64,000 bases of DNA from Timema cristinae (GCA_039000515.1 JBCFYV010011164.1:41360566-41424565), one strand, 5' to 3'. Positions 47,285 through 57,265 are shown, numbered from the stretch's first letter. Notes: a model not told the origin generated them from the sequence alone. A program made the numbers and translations.

Positions 47285-48790
47285 TTAAAACGTAAAGATC
47301 GATTTTTTTTCTCAATATTTCCATATTTTTTCTTGACATGAGAAATTTAAAAACAAATTAAAAGGAAGATTAAACCTAAAACAATGATTAAGAGTGGTAG
47401 AAAATCTAAATTTGACAGGTAGGTAAAAGGAAGCCTTCAGGTAACTAAAAATATCTTAAAATTAGAAATGTCTAATTTTTAGATGGATATATGAAGGGGA
47501 GGAAAAGGGGTGTGTTTAAGGGCTTTAAAATTTCCTAAATGAATAAAATAAACATCTTCTCAGTGTGGTAGAAAACTGATATTTCGGAAGGAATTTAAAG
47601 GGAGTACTTAAAATAAACAGAAGTATCTCAAAATTCTGAATGGTACCCAAATAAATAAAGTAAAACGGGAGGAGGGGGGGTTGTCTAAGAATAAAACACT
47701 TTTAAGTGGGGTATAACATTTAAATTGATCAATCAGGTAGAAGGACTTCTCCAGATATCTAAAAAATACATACAGAAATTTCTAAGAGGGAATAGGATAA
47801 ATGCTTCTGAAGAGGAGGGGAAGGATAAATTACCAAAACTAATATAAACAACTACTTCTTTGTGTGAGATAGTAATGAAATTTGGCAAGTGGACTCAGGG
47901 ACTATTAAGGTATACAAATAAACATAAAGTCAGAAAAATTTTAAAATTAAAAATCAAACTCTGAATGTCAGGGAAGGGGATTGCGGCTGGTATAAATCAT
48001 AAGTGGAAAAACCGTTGTAGGGTAGGAAGAAAATTAAATTTTCTACTAATATAGAAAGATCACACTAAATAGCAAAATTTCTGCTCTATATATTCTCTCT
48101 ATTTTATAGGTGAGCGCTTGTGAACTGGGAGGCTTCCAAATTTCCAAAACTAAAAGAATATTCTAATTATCAGTGTTATCGGAGAGTCAAATTTGTCAGG
48201 CAGGTGTAAGGACTAGCCCAAACTGTAATGAAGGTTTGAGCATTATTGAATTTCAAAATAAAAGTTTATAAAATGGAAAGAATGCTACTTTCAAAATTTC
48301 CAAAAATATATAACACTCTTCTATATAGTAGCTAATTTAAATATTAAATGAAAAGAATAAAATCCAAATAAACTAAGAGTTTGAAGATTTAAAATTTAAA
48401 TTGGATGATGAGAAATTTATAATACCTTATTGGTATAATAAAAAAATGGCAAGAATGTAAAGAGAACACCCAAAAAGTAAAGATTTTGTAAAATTTTAAA
48501 TAAAAAATGGAAAATAAGCAGGGTAAATGAAGGATAAGAACAAATTTCAAAACTTATAGAAGATAACACCCTTTGACTTGATAGAAAATAGAAATTTCTC
48601 AGATAGCCAGAAGAGTATGAATGTTTTTTATCTTTGTTGAAATAGAGCTAGTAATTTTAAAAACTAATAAAATATATATGAAACTTAAAAATTAGTTTAA
48701 TTCTAAGTGGGGCCTCACAATTTATTAAGTTAATAGATAAAAACTTCTCAGTGTGAAATAAAATTGAAATTTTGTATGTAAGTATAGTTA
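47285..48790. repeat. eroded tandem array of about 145-170 bp period
   Basis: The core word (GTGTGGTAGAAAAT..AAATTTG.CAGGTAGGTAAAAGG) recurs near 47390, 47562, 47705, 47863, 48015, 48165, 48310, 48575 and 48745. Each is followed by TCTTAAAATT and a purine-rich G-run (AGGGGAGGAAAAGGGG at 47495). Units are strongly diverged. The array runs up to the left end of the Polinton-like element. Confidence 0.6.
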
Positions 48791-48823
48791 TATACCTTAC
48801 CGTATGAACAACTTATGTATGAA

Positions 48824-49103
48824 AGTAGTGTGGTGGCCCTGGTAAATCACTCTGTGATAGGTCGGATTTGGTCACGTGACCACGCCTCCTGCTCTCTGAT
48901 TGGCTGAACCCCTCCTTCCCCCACCCCTCCTGAACCCTGACCTACTTTCCCCCTCCTCCTGCCCCTCCCTACAGCCGGAAAACCCCGGACATGTTGGTTC
49001 TTGCTGATTAATTATTAATGATTGTTAATTAATTATTGTTAATTGGTAGGATAGTGGTGTTGGAGATTTTATTTATTGCAGGCATACGCCGGACATGTTG
49101 GTT
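48824..49103. repeat. left terminal inverted repeat
   Basis: About 280 bp, strongly similar to the inverse of 55332-55618. Inside are the palindrome GGTCACGTGACC (48870-48881), an inverted CCAAT box (GATTGG, 48898-48903), C-rich sequence and two copies of CCGGACATGTTGGTT. Confidence 0.95.
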
Positions 49104-49596
49104 GTTAATTAATTAATTGGTAGGGAGTTTTAGGGCGTTGTGGCATGCGTGTATCAGGGGGTACGCGAGACACTGGTTGAGATCCTTCTCTAACAGCTGG
49201 CGGTTGCACAATGTGAGCCCAAGCTCGCCATCCCCATTCACTTCCCTCCGGTGACACACTGGTATTGCCCAATTGTTCGGCTGACTCAGGAATATTCCCT
49301 CACCCCCCTCCCTCCCAGAGCCGGTCATTACCTTCTGGGGGTGACGAACGAGCAATAACCTCCGCTCACCTTGGGGAGTCTTTGCATTGCTCAAAATAGG
49401 CACACAGTCTCAGCAAGACAGCTTGGCAGTCCCGTTAACAGGCAGTTCCGCTCATACATCCCATCAAAGTGGACATGTTTAGGCTCCACCGCCCGAGTCT
49501 ATGACAGCTCTCTCACACACATCCAACTTGTTGGTACTTGGAGGGAGAGTGGAAAATCATCCTCGAACCACTAACGCCCGCCTCAAAAAATAGTTG

Positions 49597-51040
49597 TGTG
49601 TTCCTGTATAGTCCAATTTTAATTTGAATAGCCTTATCTTAAAGATAGAAAGTTACCATATCTACTCTCACATATTTATACGGTGTAATAATCAAGTAGG
49701 TTGCTTCGTCCATTTTGCACCACCATTTGCTAAACCAAACTTATTCATTAGAAGCCATGGGATTACATGCAACCAGTTGTGTACAGCAATTGCTGTTTAC
49801 CAGTATACACGTAGAAACATATAAAATATCTAAATTTATAGATATTGAAATATTTATGTAGAAATAAAACTATAGTTTGTAAGTCGTGTGCTGCTACCCA
49901 CGTTTAAAGTGACAACATCTGTTTTATTCTTCAGGCCAATTATAACAGAAAAAATAATTTAGTGGACGTGTTCCAATTACAACTCTCAATTAACCCTTTT
50001 AAAAACTGACTACCCGTTTTGTTCTAATAACAAATTATTATCTACATGTATGTTCATGAGCAATGCTCAACTGGCCCCTTTTAAAAATCTAGCACAGAGT
50101 CTTACTACGCTTATTTTATTTCAGATAAATAATGTAAAAGAACATTGAGTTTCTAATATTTATAATAAACTGTATGTAAAAAGCGAAAGACCCTGGAATA
50201 TTTACACCCACGCACACACCCTGCCACAGCACTCACGAGAACACGGACTAAACGTCAGATCACCTATTATGGTTTAATTACCTAGGGCCTTGCGGGGCTG
50301 GCAAAGACCGTCTCAATGCACCCAACATTTGCGAGAGTGAGAAAAAAGTCCATGTATACCAGCGTTTTCTATTCATTCGTATTCAGCTTAGCATCGCTCG
50401 TAGCTGAAAGTTCCGGGTTCAAATCTCACCCACGTGGACAGAGGGGGTGTTCCTATATAGTCAATTTTAATAGGAATAGCCTTATCTTAAAGATAGAAAA
50501 GTTACCATATCTACTCTCACATATTTATACGGTATATAATCAAGCAGGTTGCGTTCGTCCATTTTGCACCACCGTTTGCTAAACCAAACTTATTCATTAG
50601 GCGTCATGGGAGTACATGCAACCAGTTGTGTACCGTAGGTTTGCGCGCCACCTGTTTTTACCACCGTGCTTGTTCATTCTATGCGCCAGCACTTGTGCAC
50701 CATCATTTGCACGGCAAGAGTGGTCTTACAACCGTTTTATTCTTCAGGCCAATTTTAACAGAAAAAATAATTTAATGTTCGCAATTATATTTTGGTCGAA
50801 ATAATGATATATAGCTCTTATATTGGATTTATTGTTCGCACCTATATTATGACGATATATCCTATGAAAGTTTAAGCCCACATTTTGTATACCTCAATGC
50901 ACTCAACATTTTCGAGAGTGAGAAAAATGTACCTTCAGATGCACTGAGGGAGGGTAGGTTTGAGCGACGCCCGTTTGCACCACCGTGCTTGTTCGTTCTG
51001 TGCATGACCACTTGTGCACTATCATTTGCAGTTGTCTGAA
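49597..51040. repeat. duplicated blocks inside the Polinton-like element (left half)
   Basis: About 190 bp at 49597-49786 (TGTTCCTGTATAGTC..., TTATCTTAAAGATAGAAA, TTTTGCACCACC) recurs at 50447-50634. TTCAGGCCAATTATAACAGA near 49931 recurs near 50743. Two smaller pairs, AACATTTGCGAGAGTGAGAA (50325/50905) and CCACCGTGCTTGTTC (50661/50981), add further layers. These are non-coding duplications. Confidence 0.8.
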
Positions 51041-51136
51041 CGGAGCGCCGAGAGATGCGTCCAGCAACGTCGCTAGGTAGGAGCAGTCTAACGAGTTAAC
51101 GGGATTTACAGCTGGGCTTATGGATAGATTTTTATA

Positions 51137-51146
51137 GCGCATGCGC
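51137..51146. promoter_or_regulatory. NRF1-type palindrome GCGCATGCGC
   Basis: It lies 55 bp upstream of the TATA box at 51201, in line with a compact + strand promoter. Confidence 0.5.
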
Positions 51147-51200
51147 AGATAAACACTACAATATTTAGGTCATTACAGGCGGTCGGCTCTTTGAAGAGGG

Positions 51201-51208
51201 TATAAATA
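51201..51208 (+). promoter_or_regulatory. TATA box TATAAATA, + strand promoter
   Basis: GAGGGTATAAATAGCC is a strong core match. A start site near 51231 would give a leader of about 40 nt to the ATG at 51272. Confidence 0.6.
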
Positions 51209-51271
51209 GCCCAGAATTCTTTACAATCATTCATTTCAATTTGCATCAACCACAGATTAGCATCGATCAAG

Positions 51272-51817
51272 ATGAGTTTCAACGATCTGGAAAATTTGTT
51301 AAATTAAGTTAATTTTTTTAAACTTCTTGTATGTTTTAATGGGTGACTAGTCTTTGGGGGGTACAGAGGGATTTTATTTCTTGATTTATAGACTTTGGTG
51401 TACAGATGGATTTTCTTGTTTTAATAGACTATCAAGTAGACGGCCTCTGAAGCGTTTGTGGCCCTGGTCCCACCTTCACCGCCTCACAGCCCCGATCCCT
51501 TGAGCTTTTTCACAGAGGACGGGATCTGTATTGCAGGGAATGAATGAACGCTAGGTAAATTAGAGAAATAAAACTTGACAGTTTTTTGTCCCCCCCCCCC
51601 TGATAGTAAATAATATGTATTTATTTAATTTCAGATTTTTGGGACGAGCTGTTGCCCTTGGGGGATGTGCCGCATACCCCGGAGACTACGGCTTCATTGG
51701 CAGGTGTGAGCACGCCATCCCCCACCTTTGGGGCTGCCACCAGGTCCGTCACCCGTCTTACATCAAGCGGGATCCCAGATGCTTACAGGGATCTAGAGGA
51801 AATTGACCGGCTGATTT
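51272..51817 (+). pseudogene. putative spliced gene of the element, first ORF plus exon 2
   Basis: ATG at 51272 opens a short frame (MSFNDLENLLN) that stops at 51307. A good acceptor (TTTATTTAATTTCAG) at 51634 begins an exon of 183 bp ending at 51817 before GTGAGTACC. One of its frames reads DELLPLGDVPHTPETT, SPTFGAATRSVTRLTSS and GIPDAYRDLEEIDRLI. That frame enters and leaves in phase 1, but no donor in phase 1 is present before the stop in the first ORF, so the join is either broken or uses an unseen exon. No family is recognised. The Ser/Thr/Pro-rich and acidic make-up is all that can be said. Confidence 0.4.
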
Positions 51818-52359
51818 GTGAGTACCATCTACACATTGTCACTAGTTTGAAAGTAGCCTGTGTGTGTAAGCTATCTCTCTCTCTCTCGCACAAACACCGT
51901 TATATTGTCACAAGCTCGAACCCACAGTCCTTATCTGTGAAGACATTCTAAAATGTCAGAAAACGGCCTTTTCAATGAAGTTTTTATACAAATATCATTT
52001 AATATTTCGACAATGTTCAGTATTAAAACGTCTATTAGCTCTTTATCTCCATTAATGTTTAACCAGAAATGATCCACGTGCATTAATGTTGTGTAAATTT
52101 ACCATTTATAGCCGATTGTGTCTCAAGAGTTGATTGGCATTTGATGCAGGCTGTTAACGGGTTACAACAAATATCTCACAAAAGCGAGTAAAGAAGTTTA
52201 CTTGTTTCCTTCTAGTTCTACAGCGTATGCGCATTGATTCGAGATGGTTTTTTGATATTAGATCGGTTCTTCCGTGACTAAGATCTCAGGGTAGAGTGGT
52301 CTAAAGAGGTATGAGTTGAACTTTTAACAGAACATCTCACGCCTACGAGGCTGAAACCT

Positions 52360-52425
52360 AGCGATTGGTTTTCAGAGCTCGTCACGTGACCTGGTTTCTA
52401 TTCTGCGATTGGTTTTAGGTGAACG
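52360..52425. promoter_or_regulatory. CCAAT/E-box cluster inside the element
   Basis: Two GCGATTGGTTTT (inverted CCAAT) words flank GTCACGTGACC. The same combination of CACGTG and CCAAT sits in both TIRs, so this may be a third copy of one control module. Confidence 0.45.
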
Positions 52426-52789
52426 TAAAGAGTCCACGTTGACTAACTCTCGGTGTAGATAGATTTATGAAACGTGTGCTAGCCTATTATTGACTTACAA
52501 TTATTAATTGATAAACGATATTAGGTTAAGCCAGGTATATATATTACAGATGATAATAAATTGGTAGATATGTAGTTACTACAATTAATGGTTACCATGG
52601 TTACTAAATGTAAACAAAAAGTAAAAATTTGGTTCGCCACCTCCTAGATACTTATATTCTCCTAATACAATATTTAAAATTAAACAAAAATATTCTAAGT
52701 CCACGAAAGTAACTACTACCACAAATGAAAAGAGGTATAATATAATTTGATATAAAGGTTTTATTTATATTATATATAGTATAAACTTA

Positions 52790-52897
52790 TATAAAAGACA
52801 GATGCAGCAAAATAAATAAACATACGCTCTACTCACAAACTAACGTTTTTTCAAAATGTCACCACTAGCTCCGATGACAGCAGCAGAGTACGTCTAG
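52790..52897 (+). promoter_or_regulatory. TATA box TATAAAAG followed by a very short ORF
   Basis: TATAAAAG (52790-52797) is followed 59 bp later by ATG (52856) and the 13-codon frame MSPLAPMTAAEYV before TAG. It could be the first exon of a lost gene. A donor is not evident. Confidence 0.35.
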
Positions 52898-53077
52898 TTT
52901 ATTAATTCACTTTATAAACATCACACTTTGTCCTCCGAGATATATCATACAGCGTGCTTTAGATTTAAAGCGCTTACAATCCAAATAATATATTGACTTT
53001 GGAAGGAAAACGTTTACGAAACTGCCCAGGCTGAGTATGTAGTCAGCGGGCGTTTCACCTATAATTTTAACATTTGA

Positions 53078-53663
53078 TTAATTTTTGTAAATTGTTAAAT
53101 CCTCGAGATTTACGGGTTCTTCCGACTTTACCTCCGGTGGTGGTGGGCACTCAGCTGATCTGATGGTGGTACGCCGATGAATCTGACGCCTCTGACTGCG
53201 GGCACGCAGGTGACTGGTAGACAGACGACTCTGGTGGTGGGTACTCAGGCGAGTCTGATGCCTGGTAGGTAGACGTCTCTGGTGGTGTGTACGCCTGTAT
53301 CTCTGGGGGCGCAGTGGCGGGGGCGGCGGCGGCGTGAAGTGCGTTGACGGGTGGTGTGGAGCTCGGATGGGTGGCGGTATCGGTCGGGGCAACACAGCTA
53401 CCACGTCCCCCTTGCGGAAATTGTAAACGGCGCACGTTAATCACACATATACGTTTCCATGATTCTCTCGTAGGGTAGTACTTCCTCGCTCTTATCGTGT
53501 GACAGGTAGAGTCACAAAACTCTATGTAACCTGCTCCTCTACTTTGTAAATTACCTGTCTATCACTCACCACCACACTGTGAACATTCTCTCCCGTCATA
53601 TAGGCACGCCCCTCCAATCGTATGGCCCACAAACATTAAATTAATATAGCCGGATCGAAGCAT
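53078..53663 (-). pseudogene. gene of the Polinton-like element broken over three frames
   Basis: Successive coding-like stretches on the - strand lie in different frames. From ATG at 53663 a frame with GHTIGGACLYDGRECSQC runs to paired stops TGA-TAG at 53559-53564. An overlapping frame carries MTGENVHSVVVSDRQVIYK to about 53524. The first frame resumes with FCDSTCHTIRARKYYPTRES and ICVINVRRLQFP. At a G-run near 53410 the third frame takes over (Pro-rich, then Arg/His-rich, ending VNLEDLTIYKN at 53078). The simplest reading is one ancestral cysteine-containing protein with a Pro/Arg-rich C-terminal half, disabled by small indels. Its stop is about 80 bp beyond the 96-codon gene's end in gene order, so the two may have been co-oriented neighbours. 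No family is recognised. Confidence 0.5.
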
Positions 53664-53740
53664 GGTGAGCGTACCTGAGAGCTAAACGTTCTGTAGAGTC
53701 CACTATGCTCCGCTGCCGTTGTTGTTAACTGTCATGTCTC

Positions 53741-54031
53741 TTAAACGCGTTCAAAGTTCACAATGGTAGGTGAACCAGGTTTTACTCCGGCGCAGGTAAA
53801 TACCAGTTTTTCTTTATTTAAGTCACACACGTCATCATCTGTTAGAGTACCAAAACGACACGGTAAAAATACACAAAACTCACCGTCTAGATAGGCTATT
53901 AGACGTCTCCCGAACTTTGTATTTACCGCTTTTAATTTATCAACCGAGTATTTTTGATCTACGGTTAGATCACACAATTTGACGGTCTGTACGGCGTCGA
54001 CAATATTTACCAGCTGCTGTAACTTGTCCAT
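53741..54031 (-). CDS. small intact gene of the Polinton-like element, 96 codons
   Basis: The frame starts MDKLQQLVNIVDAVQTVKLC and includes KYSVDKLKAVNTKFGRRLI, FCVFLPCRFGTLTDDDV and KLVFTCAGV, ending NFERV. It is uninterrupted and has a TATA box 57 bp and a CRE 73-80 bp upstream. The alternation of short hydrophobic strands with one helix (LTDDDVCDLN) after a VFLP.RF turn is compatible with a small OB-like fold, but that is only a guess. I associate similar short proteins (TKFG..., FLP.RF, LTD) with repeats in arthropod genomes, without a known function. No signal peptide or membrane segment is present. Preservation amid decayed neighbours suggests recent insertion or selection. Confidence 0.7.
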   Translation of the reverse strand: MDKLQQLVNIVDAVQTVKLCDLTVDQKYSVDKLKAVNTKFGRRLIAYLDGEFCVFLPCRFGTLTDDDVCDLNKEKLVFTCAGVKPGSPTIVNFERV

Positions 54032-54082
54032 CTTGAGCTGCTCTACAAACGCTTATAAATACACAACCAAGTGGGACCCCTC

Positions 54083-54088
54083 TTTATA
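54083..54088 (-). promoter_or_regulatory. TATA box of the 96-codon gene
   Basis: The - strand reads GGCTATAAAGAGG. A start about 30 bp downstream would give a leader of about 25 nt. A second TATA-like word (TATTTATAAG) lies closer to the ATG near 54052-54059. Confidence 0.6.
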
Positions 54089-54103
54089 GCCACCCCTCTC
54101 GAT

Positions 54104-54111
54104 TGACGTCA
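54104..54111. promoter_or_regulatory. CRE palindrome TGACGTCA
   Basis: A perfect CREB/ATF site 16 bp upstream of the TATA box on the - strand. Half-site-like ACGTCA words recur to the right (54198, 54352, 54681, 54951, 55059). Confidence 0.55.
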
Positions 54112-54114
54112 CGA

Positions 54115-55125
54115 GAAGAACAGAGTCACGCTCTGTTCGTGTCTCAACACGTCTTGTTGGACCGCCAAGCTGGCGCCCGGGAAAACCCTGTGCAAACGTC
54201 ACGATATATTTTGTCTCGACACGTCTTCTCTACCCGCCAAACTGGTGCCAGGAAAACCCAGGTTGCCAAGGTCGGTGACCTCTATATCTATTCTTGTCTC
54301 AGCTCGTCTTGTTGGGGCCGTCAAGCCCACGCATGGGAAAACTCTTTGAAACGTCACGATATATTCTTGCCTCAACTCGTCTTGTCGGCCTGTCACCAGG
54401 GAAAACAAAGGGCGATATATATCAATGCCTTGTCAACACGCCAGGTATTCAGCTCTGTTATATCTTTCCTACGGGGTATTGGGGGTCGGGTACATGTTAT
54501 GGGTTCGAATCTCACTCGGGGAGAGCTGCGGGTGGAGGAACATTTATACATCCATGCATTTCGACAGACGCTACCAAACAACCAATTTTAGTAGACTTGT
54601 GACGGGGGATAGCGGCCCCTAACTATGGATTCAGAGGCCCCTGATTGTGCACGTGTCTGGTAGAGTTGCGACATAATACCCAATGATTACGTCATAGGAA
54701 AAAGACACATGTTGCTGAGATCCCTAACTGTTGATTCCGCGGCCCCTGCTTGTGCTGTAAAAAACCGAGGGTTGCCAGGTTGCCGACGGTCCTGGACGGA
54801 TACTGCAGCCATGCTTTTTGACAGACGCTACCAAACAACCAATTTTAGTAGACTTGTGACGGGGTTGTGGCCCCTAACTGTGATTCCGAGGCCCCTGATT
54901 GTGAATAATTAGAGATGCTAGAGCTAGAGTTGCGACATAACAAGCAATGATTACGTCATAGGAAAAACCCAGGTTGCTGAAGTCACGATCTATTCTTGTC
55001 CCAACTTTTCTTGTCTGCCCGCCAACCTGGCGCCAGGGTTGCGACATAACACGCAATGATTACGTCATTGGGAAAACCCAACGTGGTTGAGGTCACTTGT
55101 CGCCCCGGCAGTCTGGCGTCAGGGT
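54115..55125. repeat. irregular repeats upstream of the 96-codon gene
   Basis: Words such as TTGTCTCAACTCGTCTTGTC, CCGCCAAGCTGGCGCC and GGAAAACCCAGGTTGCCAAG recur about every 70-110 bp between 54135 and 54420 and again at 54960-55090. A block GACAGACGCTACCAAACAAC + CAATTTTAGTAGACTTGTGA occurs at 54563 and 54820. Together they look like an amplified control or replication region. Confidence 0.7.
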
Positions 55126-55331
55126 GGCGAAGGAGGAGGGGGGTCTCAAGGCAGGGTGAACCAATTTCCACACTCTACCACCGACCACCATAGCGCAAGG
55201 TTCATGCTGTTTGTTCCGGGTCAGAGCCTTGTGACAGAAGAGCCAATGTTCATTCTAGGCCTGTCAGCCTTAGCGCAAGCTTCGTGCCGAAACGTCAAGG
55301 ACTGTATGCCCATAAATAAACAATCATCAAG

Positions 55332-55618
55332 AACCAACATGTCCGGCGTATGCCTGCAATAAATAAAATCTCCAACACCTCTATCCTACCAATTAACAAT
55401 AATTAATAATTAATTAATAATCATTAATAATTAATCAGCAAGAACCAACATGTCCGGGGTTTGCCGGCTGTAGGGGAGGGGCAGGAGGAGGGGGAAAGTA
55501 GGTCAGGGGAAGGAGGGGTGGTGGAAGGAGGGACTCAGCCAATCAGAGAGCAGGAGGCATGGTCACGTGACCAAATCCGACCTATCACAGAGTGATTTAC
55601 CAGGGCCACCACACTACT
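55332..55618. repeat. right terminal inverted repeat
   Basis: It mirrors the left repeat with a few substitutions and small indels, and retains GGTCACGTGACC (55560-55571) and the CCAAT box. Good conservation between the two copies suggests a fairly recent insertion or gene conversion. Confidence 0.95.
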
Positions 55619-55689
55619 TATGAATAAATGAAATTTCAAAATTGAAACCAAGAAATGTAAGAGCTCGAAACTGTAACAACTGTCTTCAG

Positions 55690-55925
55690 ACCCATTTCAG
55701 TGGCCAAATTGTCTAAGGCGCTAATATCACAATAGACTAAACTGCTGATGGTGGGGATATCGTGGTTTTATAATGGTCGGGTGTACTAAGGGTGGTTTTC
55801 ACTAAATAGTTTCCCACTCTCTCTCTTCACGGGAATGAGGGTTACATTTTCTCTAAATTCAACCTTACTTATCTCTAAACCATTAGAATAATAGTACATA
55901 AGTAAAAGAACCATATTATAGAACC
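55690..55925 (+). repeat. SINE-2 copy
   Basis: The head TTTCAGTGGCCAAATTGTCT + AAGGCGC is followed by the body (AGTTTCCCACTCTCTCTCTT). The tail is missing. Confidence 0.7.
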
Positions 55926-56439
55926 AATTTGGAATGGGGAACCGAAAGGTGCTGGGGGAGGAGAGGGGTAAAGAGAGTAACTTGAAATCCATCCAAATCG
56001 ATTCTAAAACCAAATGTAAGAAAATTTAAATTTGGAGAATTCATAAAAAGATCGCCCAAGATAACATAAAGTTGGGAAGCGTGGAATTTAACACTAGGTA
56101 CGCCAGAAATTGATGAAACGTGGAGTGACCTTTAAATTGCTAAACTATTAGAAAAACTTTAATCGTTCTTATGCAAGCATTGCATTCGCTTATGCACTCA
56201 GTTTGGACGTTAGATAAGATTTTTTTTTTTTTCAAAAATGTAATTTATTTTAATTTATTAATTGCAATATTTGCCTTGGAATTGTCATAGTTAGCTCAAG
56301 ATTGAATAAGGAGGAACTTTAAAAATGTTTATCGCCGTATGTTGAACGTCCTAATATGATATACGAGTAGTTTTGATGCCGCTTACCCGTGCGAAGAACT
56401 AGACTCGTGGACTTTTAGTTTGGAGGCCCCTGGTATAAA
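55926..56439. other. intergenic DNA, nothing recognised
   Basis: A T-run at 56221-56232. No gene or repeat end seen. Confidence 0.4.
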
Positions 56440-56665
56440 ACATCACTCTCGCATTAGACCGAACCACCGATAGGGGTGAGATCGGAGTTCGGGCTGTAGT
56501 CAGGTAGTTGAGTTTTTTTTTTTACCTAATTGTCTTTCTACTCTCCCTTTACGCAAGTGTGTGTAAACTTCCTCTAAATTCATCCTTTTTCATCCTTAGC
56601 ACATTTGCGTGATCTGTACATATGTGTTAACACGAAGTGGTAATAAGTTGTGGTGATAAATATAT
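56440..56665 (+). repeat. SINE-2 copy, degraded
   Basis: TGAGATCGGAGTTCGGGCTG (B box region) and TTTCTACTCTCCCTTTACGC + AAGTGTG (body), with an eroded tail GAAGTGGTAATAAGTTGTGG. Confidence 0.55.
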
Positions 56666-57000
56666 AGTCTATAATCTATCTAGATAGAATATTTATATTA
56701 TATATACTGTATACATTAATATATTGTACATCTATTAAATGTAATGTATATCTTATACATAAAATACACTGTACTATGTATTAATGTCTAATATATTAAT
56801 AATGTATTCTAGAATATACATTATATAGGCTTATAATAAATTATATATATAATATTATTAAATATATAAATATAATATAATGTATTATATATCTACTGCA
56901 CTATGTAATATGTTTAATACATTATATATTAGCTATATATAATTATAGAGGCCCATAATATGTATAATAATAGATTATATACTATATAGTATACATATTT
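56666..57000. repeat. AT-only low-complexity stretch
   Basis: Almost entirely TATA/ATAT combinations with frequent small palindromes. Confidence 0.8.
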
Positions 57001-57089
57001 TTGTATTAAAAGTTCCTTCTTACCAAAATCCAAAAATATATAAAAGTATTTTCTACCCGTCCAGTCCATCCACATTTTTACACTAACAG

Positions 57090-57265
57090 TATAGGAATTA
57101 GGAATGAGGTAATAGTAAATGTATCCCCCTTTGCGTAGCTGGAGAGTGTGAAACCATTCTGGCAATAATACCCTCATCACACCAGACGAATGCAATCCGA
57201 GCTACTCCACCCACCTCTTTCCGTCACTGCCAAGCCGAACCACTACACAATACGGTCACAACGGT
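57090..57265 (-). repeat. SINE-2 copy, degraded
   Basis: GGAATTAGGAATGAGGTAAT and AATGTATCCCCCTTTGCGTA + GCTGGAGAGTG match the inverse SINE-2 body. The head inverse lies near 57190-57250. Confidence 0.55.

Larger units (their letters stand above)
48824..55618. mobile_element. Polinton/Maverick-like element, 6.8 kb, long TIRs, 6-bp TSD
   Basis: The ends AGTAGTGTGGTGGCCCTGG and its inverse form terminal inverted repeats of about 280 bp. TATGAA occurs immediately outside both ends (48818-48823 and 55619-55624). Long TIRs, AG...CT termini and a 6-bp duplication are the known signature of Polintons, made by a retroviral-type integrase. Polintons usually run to 15-20 kb and encode DNA polymerase B, integrase, ATPase, protease and capsid proteins. 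None is visible here. The interior has one intact small gene, a broken gene, promoters and internal duplications. It may be a deletion derivative mobilised in trans or a remnant of a small virus-like element. The boundaries are firm. The class assignment is an inference from termini only. Confidence 0.85.

Noticed and set aside
49113..49403. 96-codon - strand ORF next to the left TIR
   Set aside because: No domain, no promoter, overlaps the end of the TIR, and the + strand contains a hAT-like GGGGGTACGCGAG word. It looks like chance.
53559..53573. A 15-nt GT...AG intron removing both stops
   Set aside because: It is far below the minimum intron length in animals. Insertion or decay is simpler.
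54103..54622. Overlapping ORFs of 60-160 codons on both strands
   Set aside because: They run through an irregular repeat region upstream of the 96-codon gene and match nothing. Frame openness follows the repeats.
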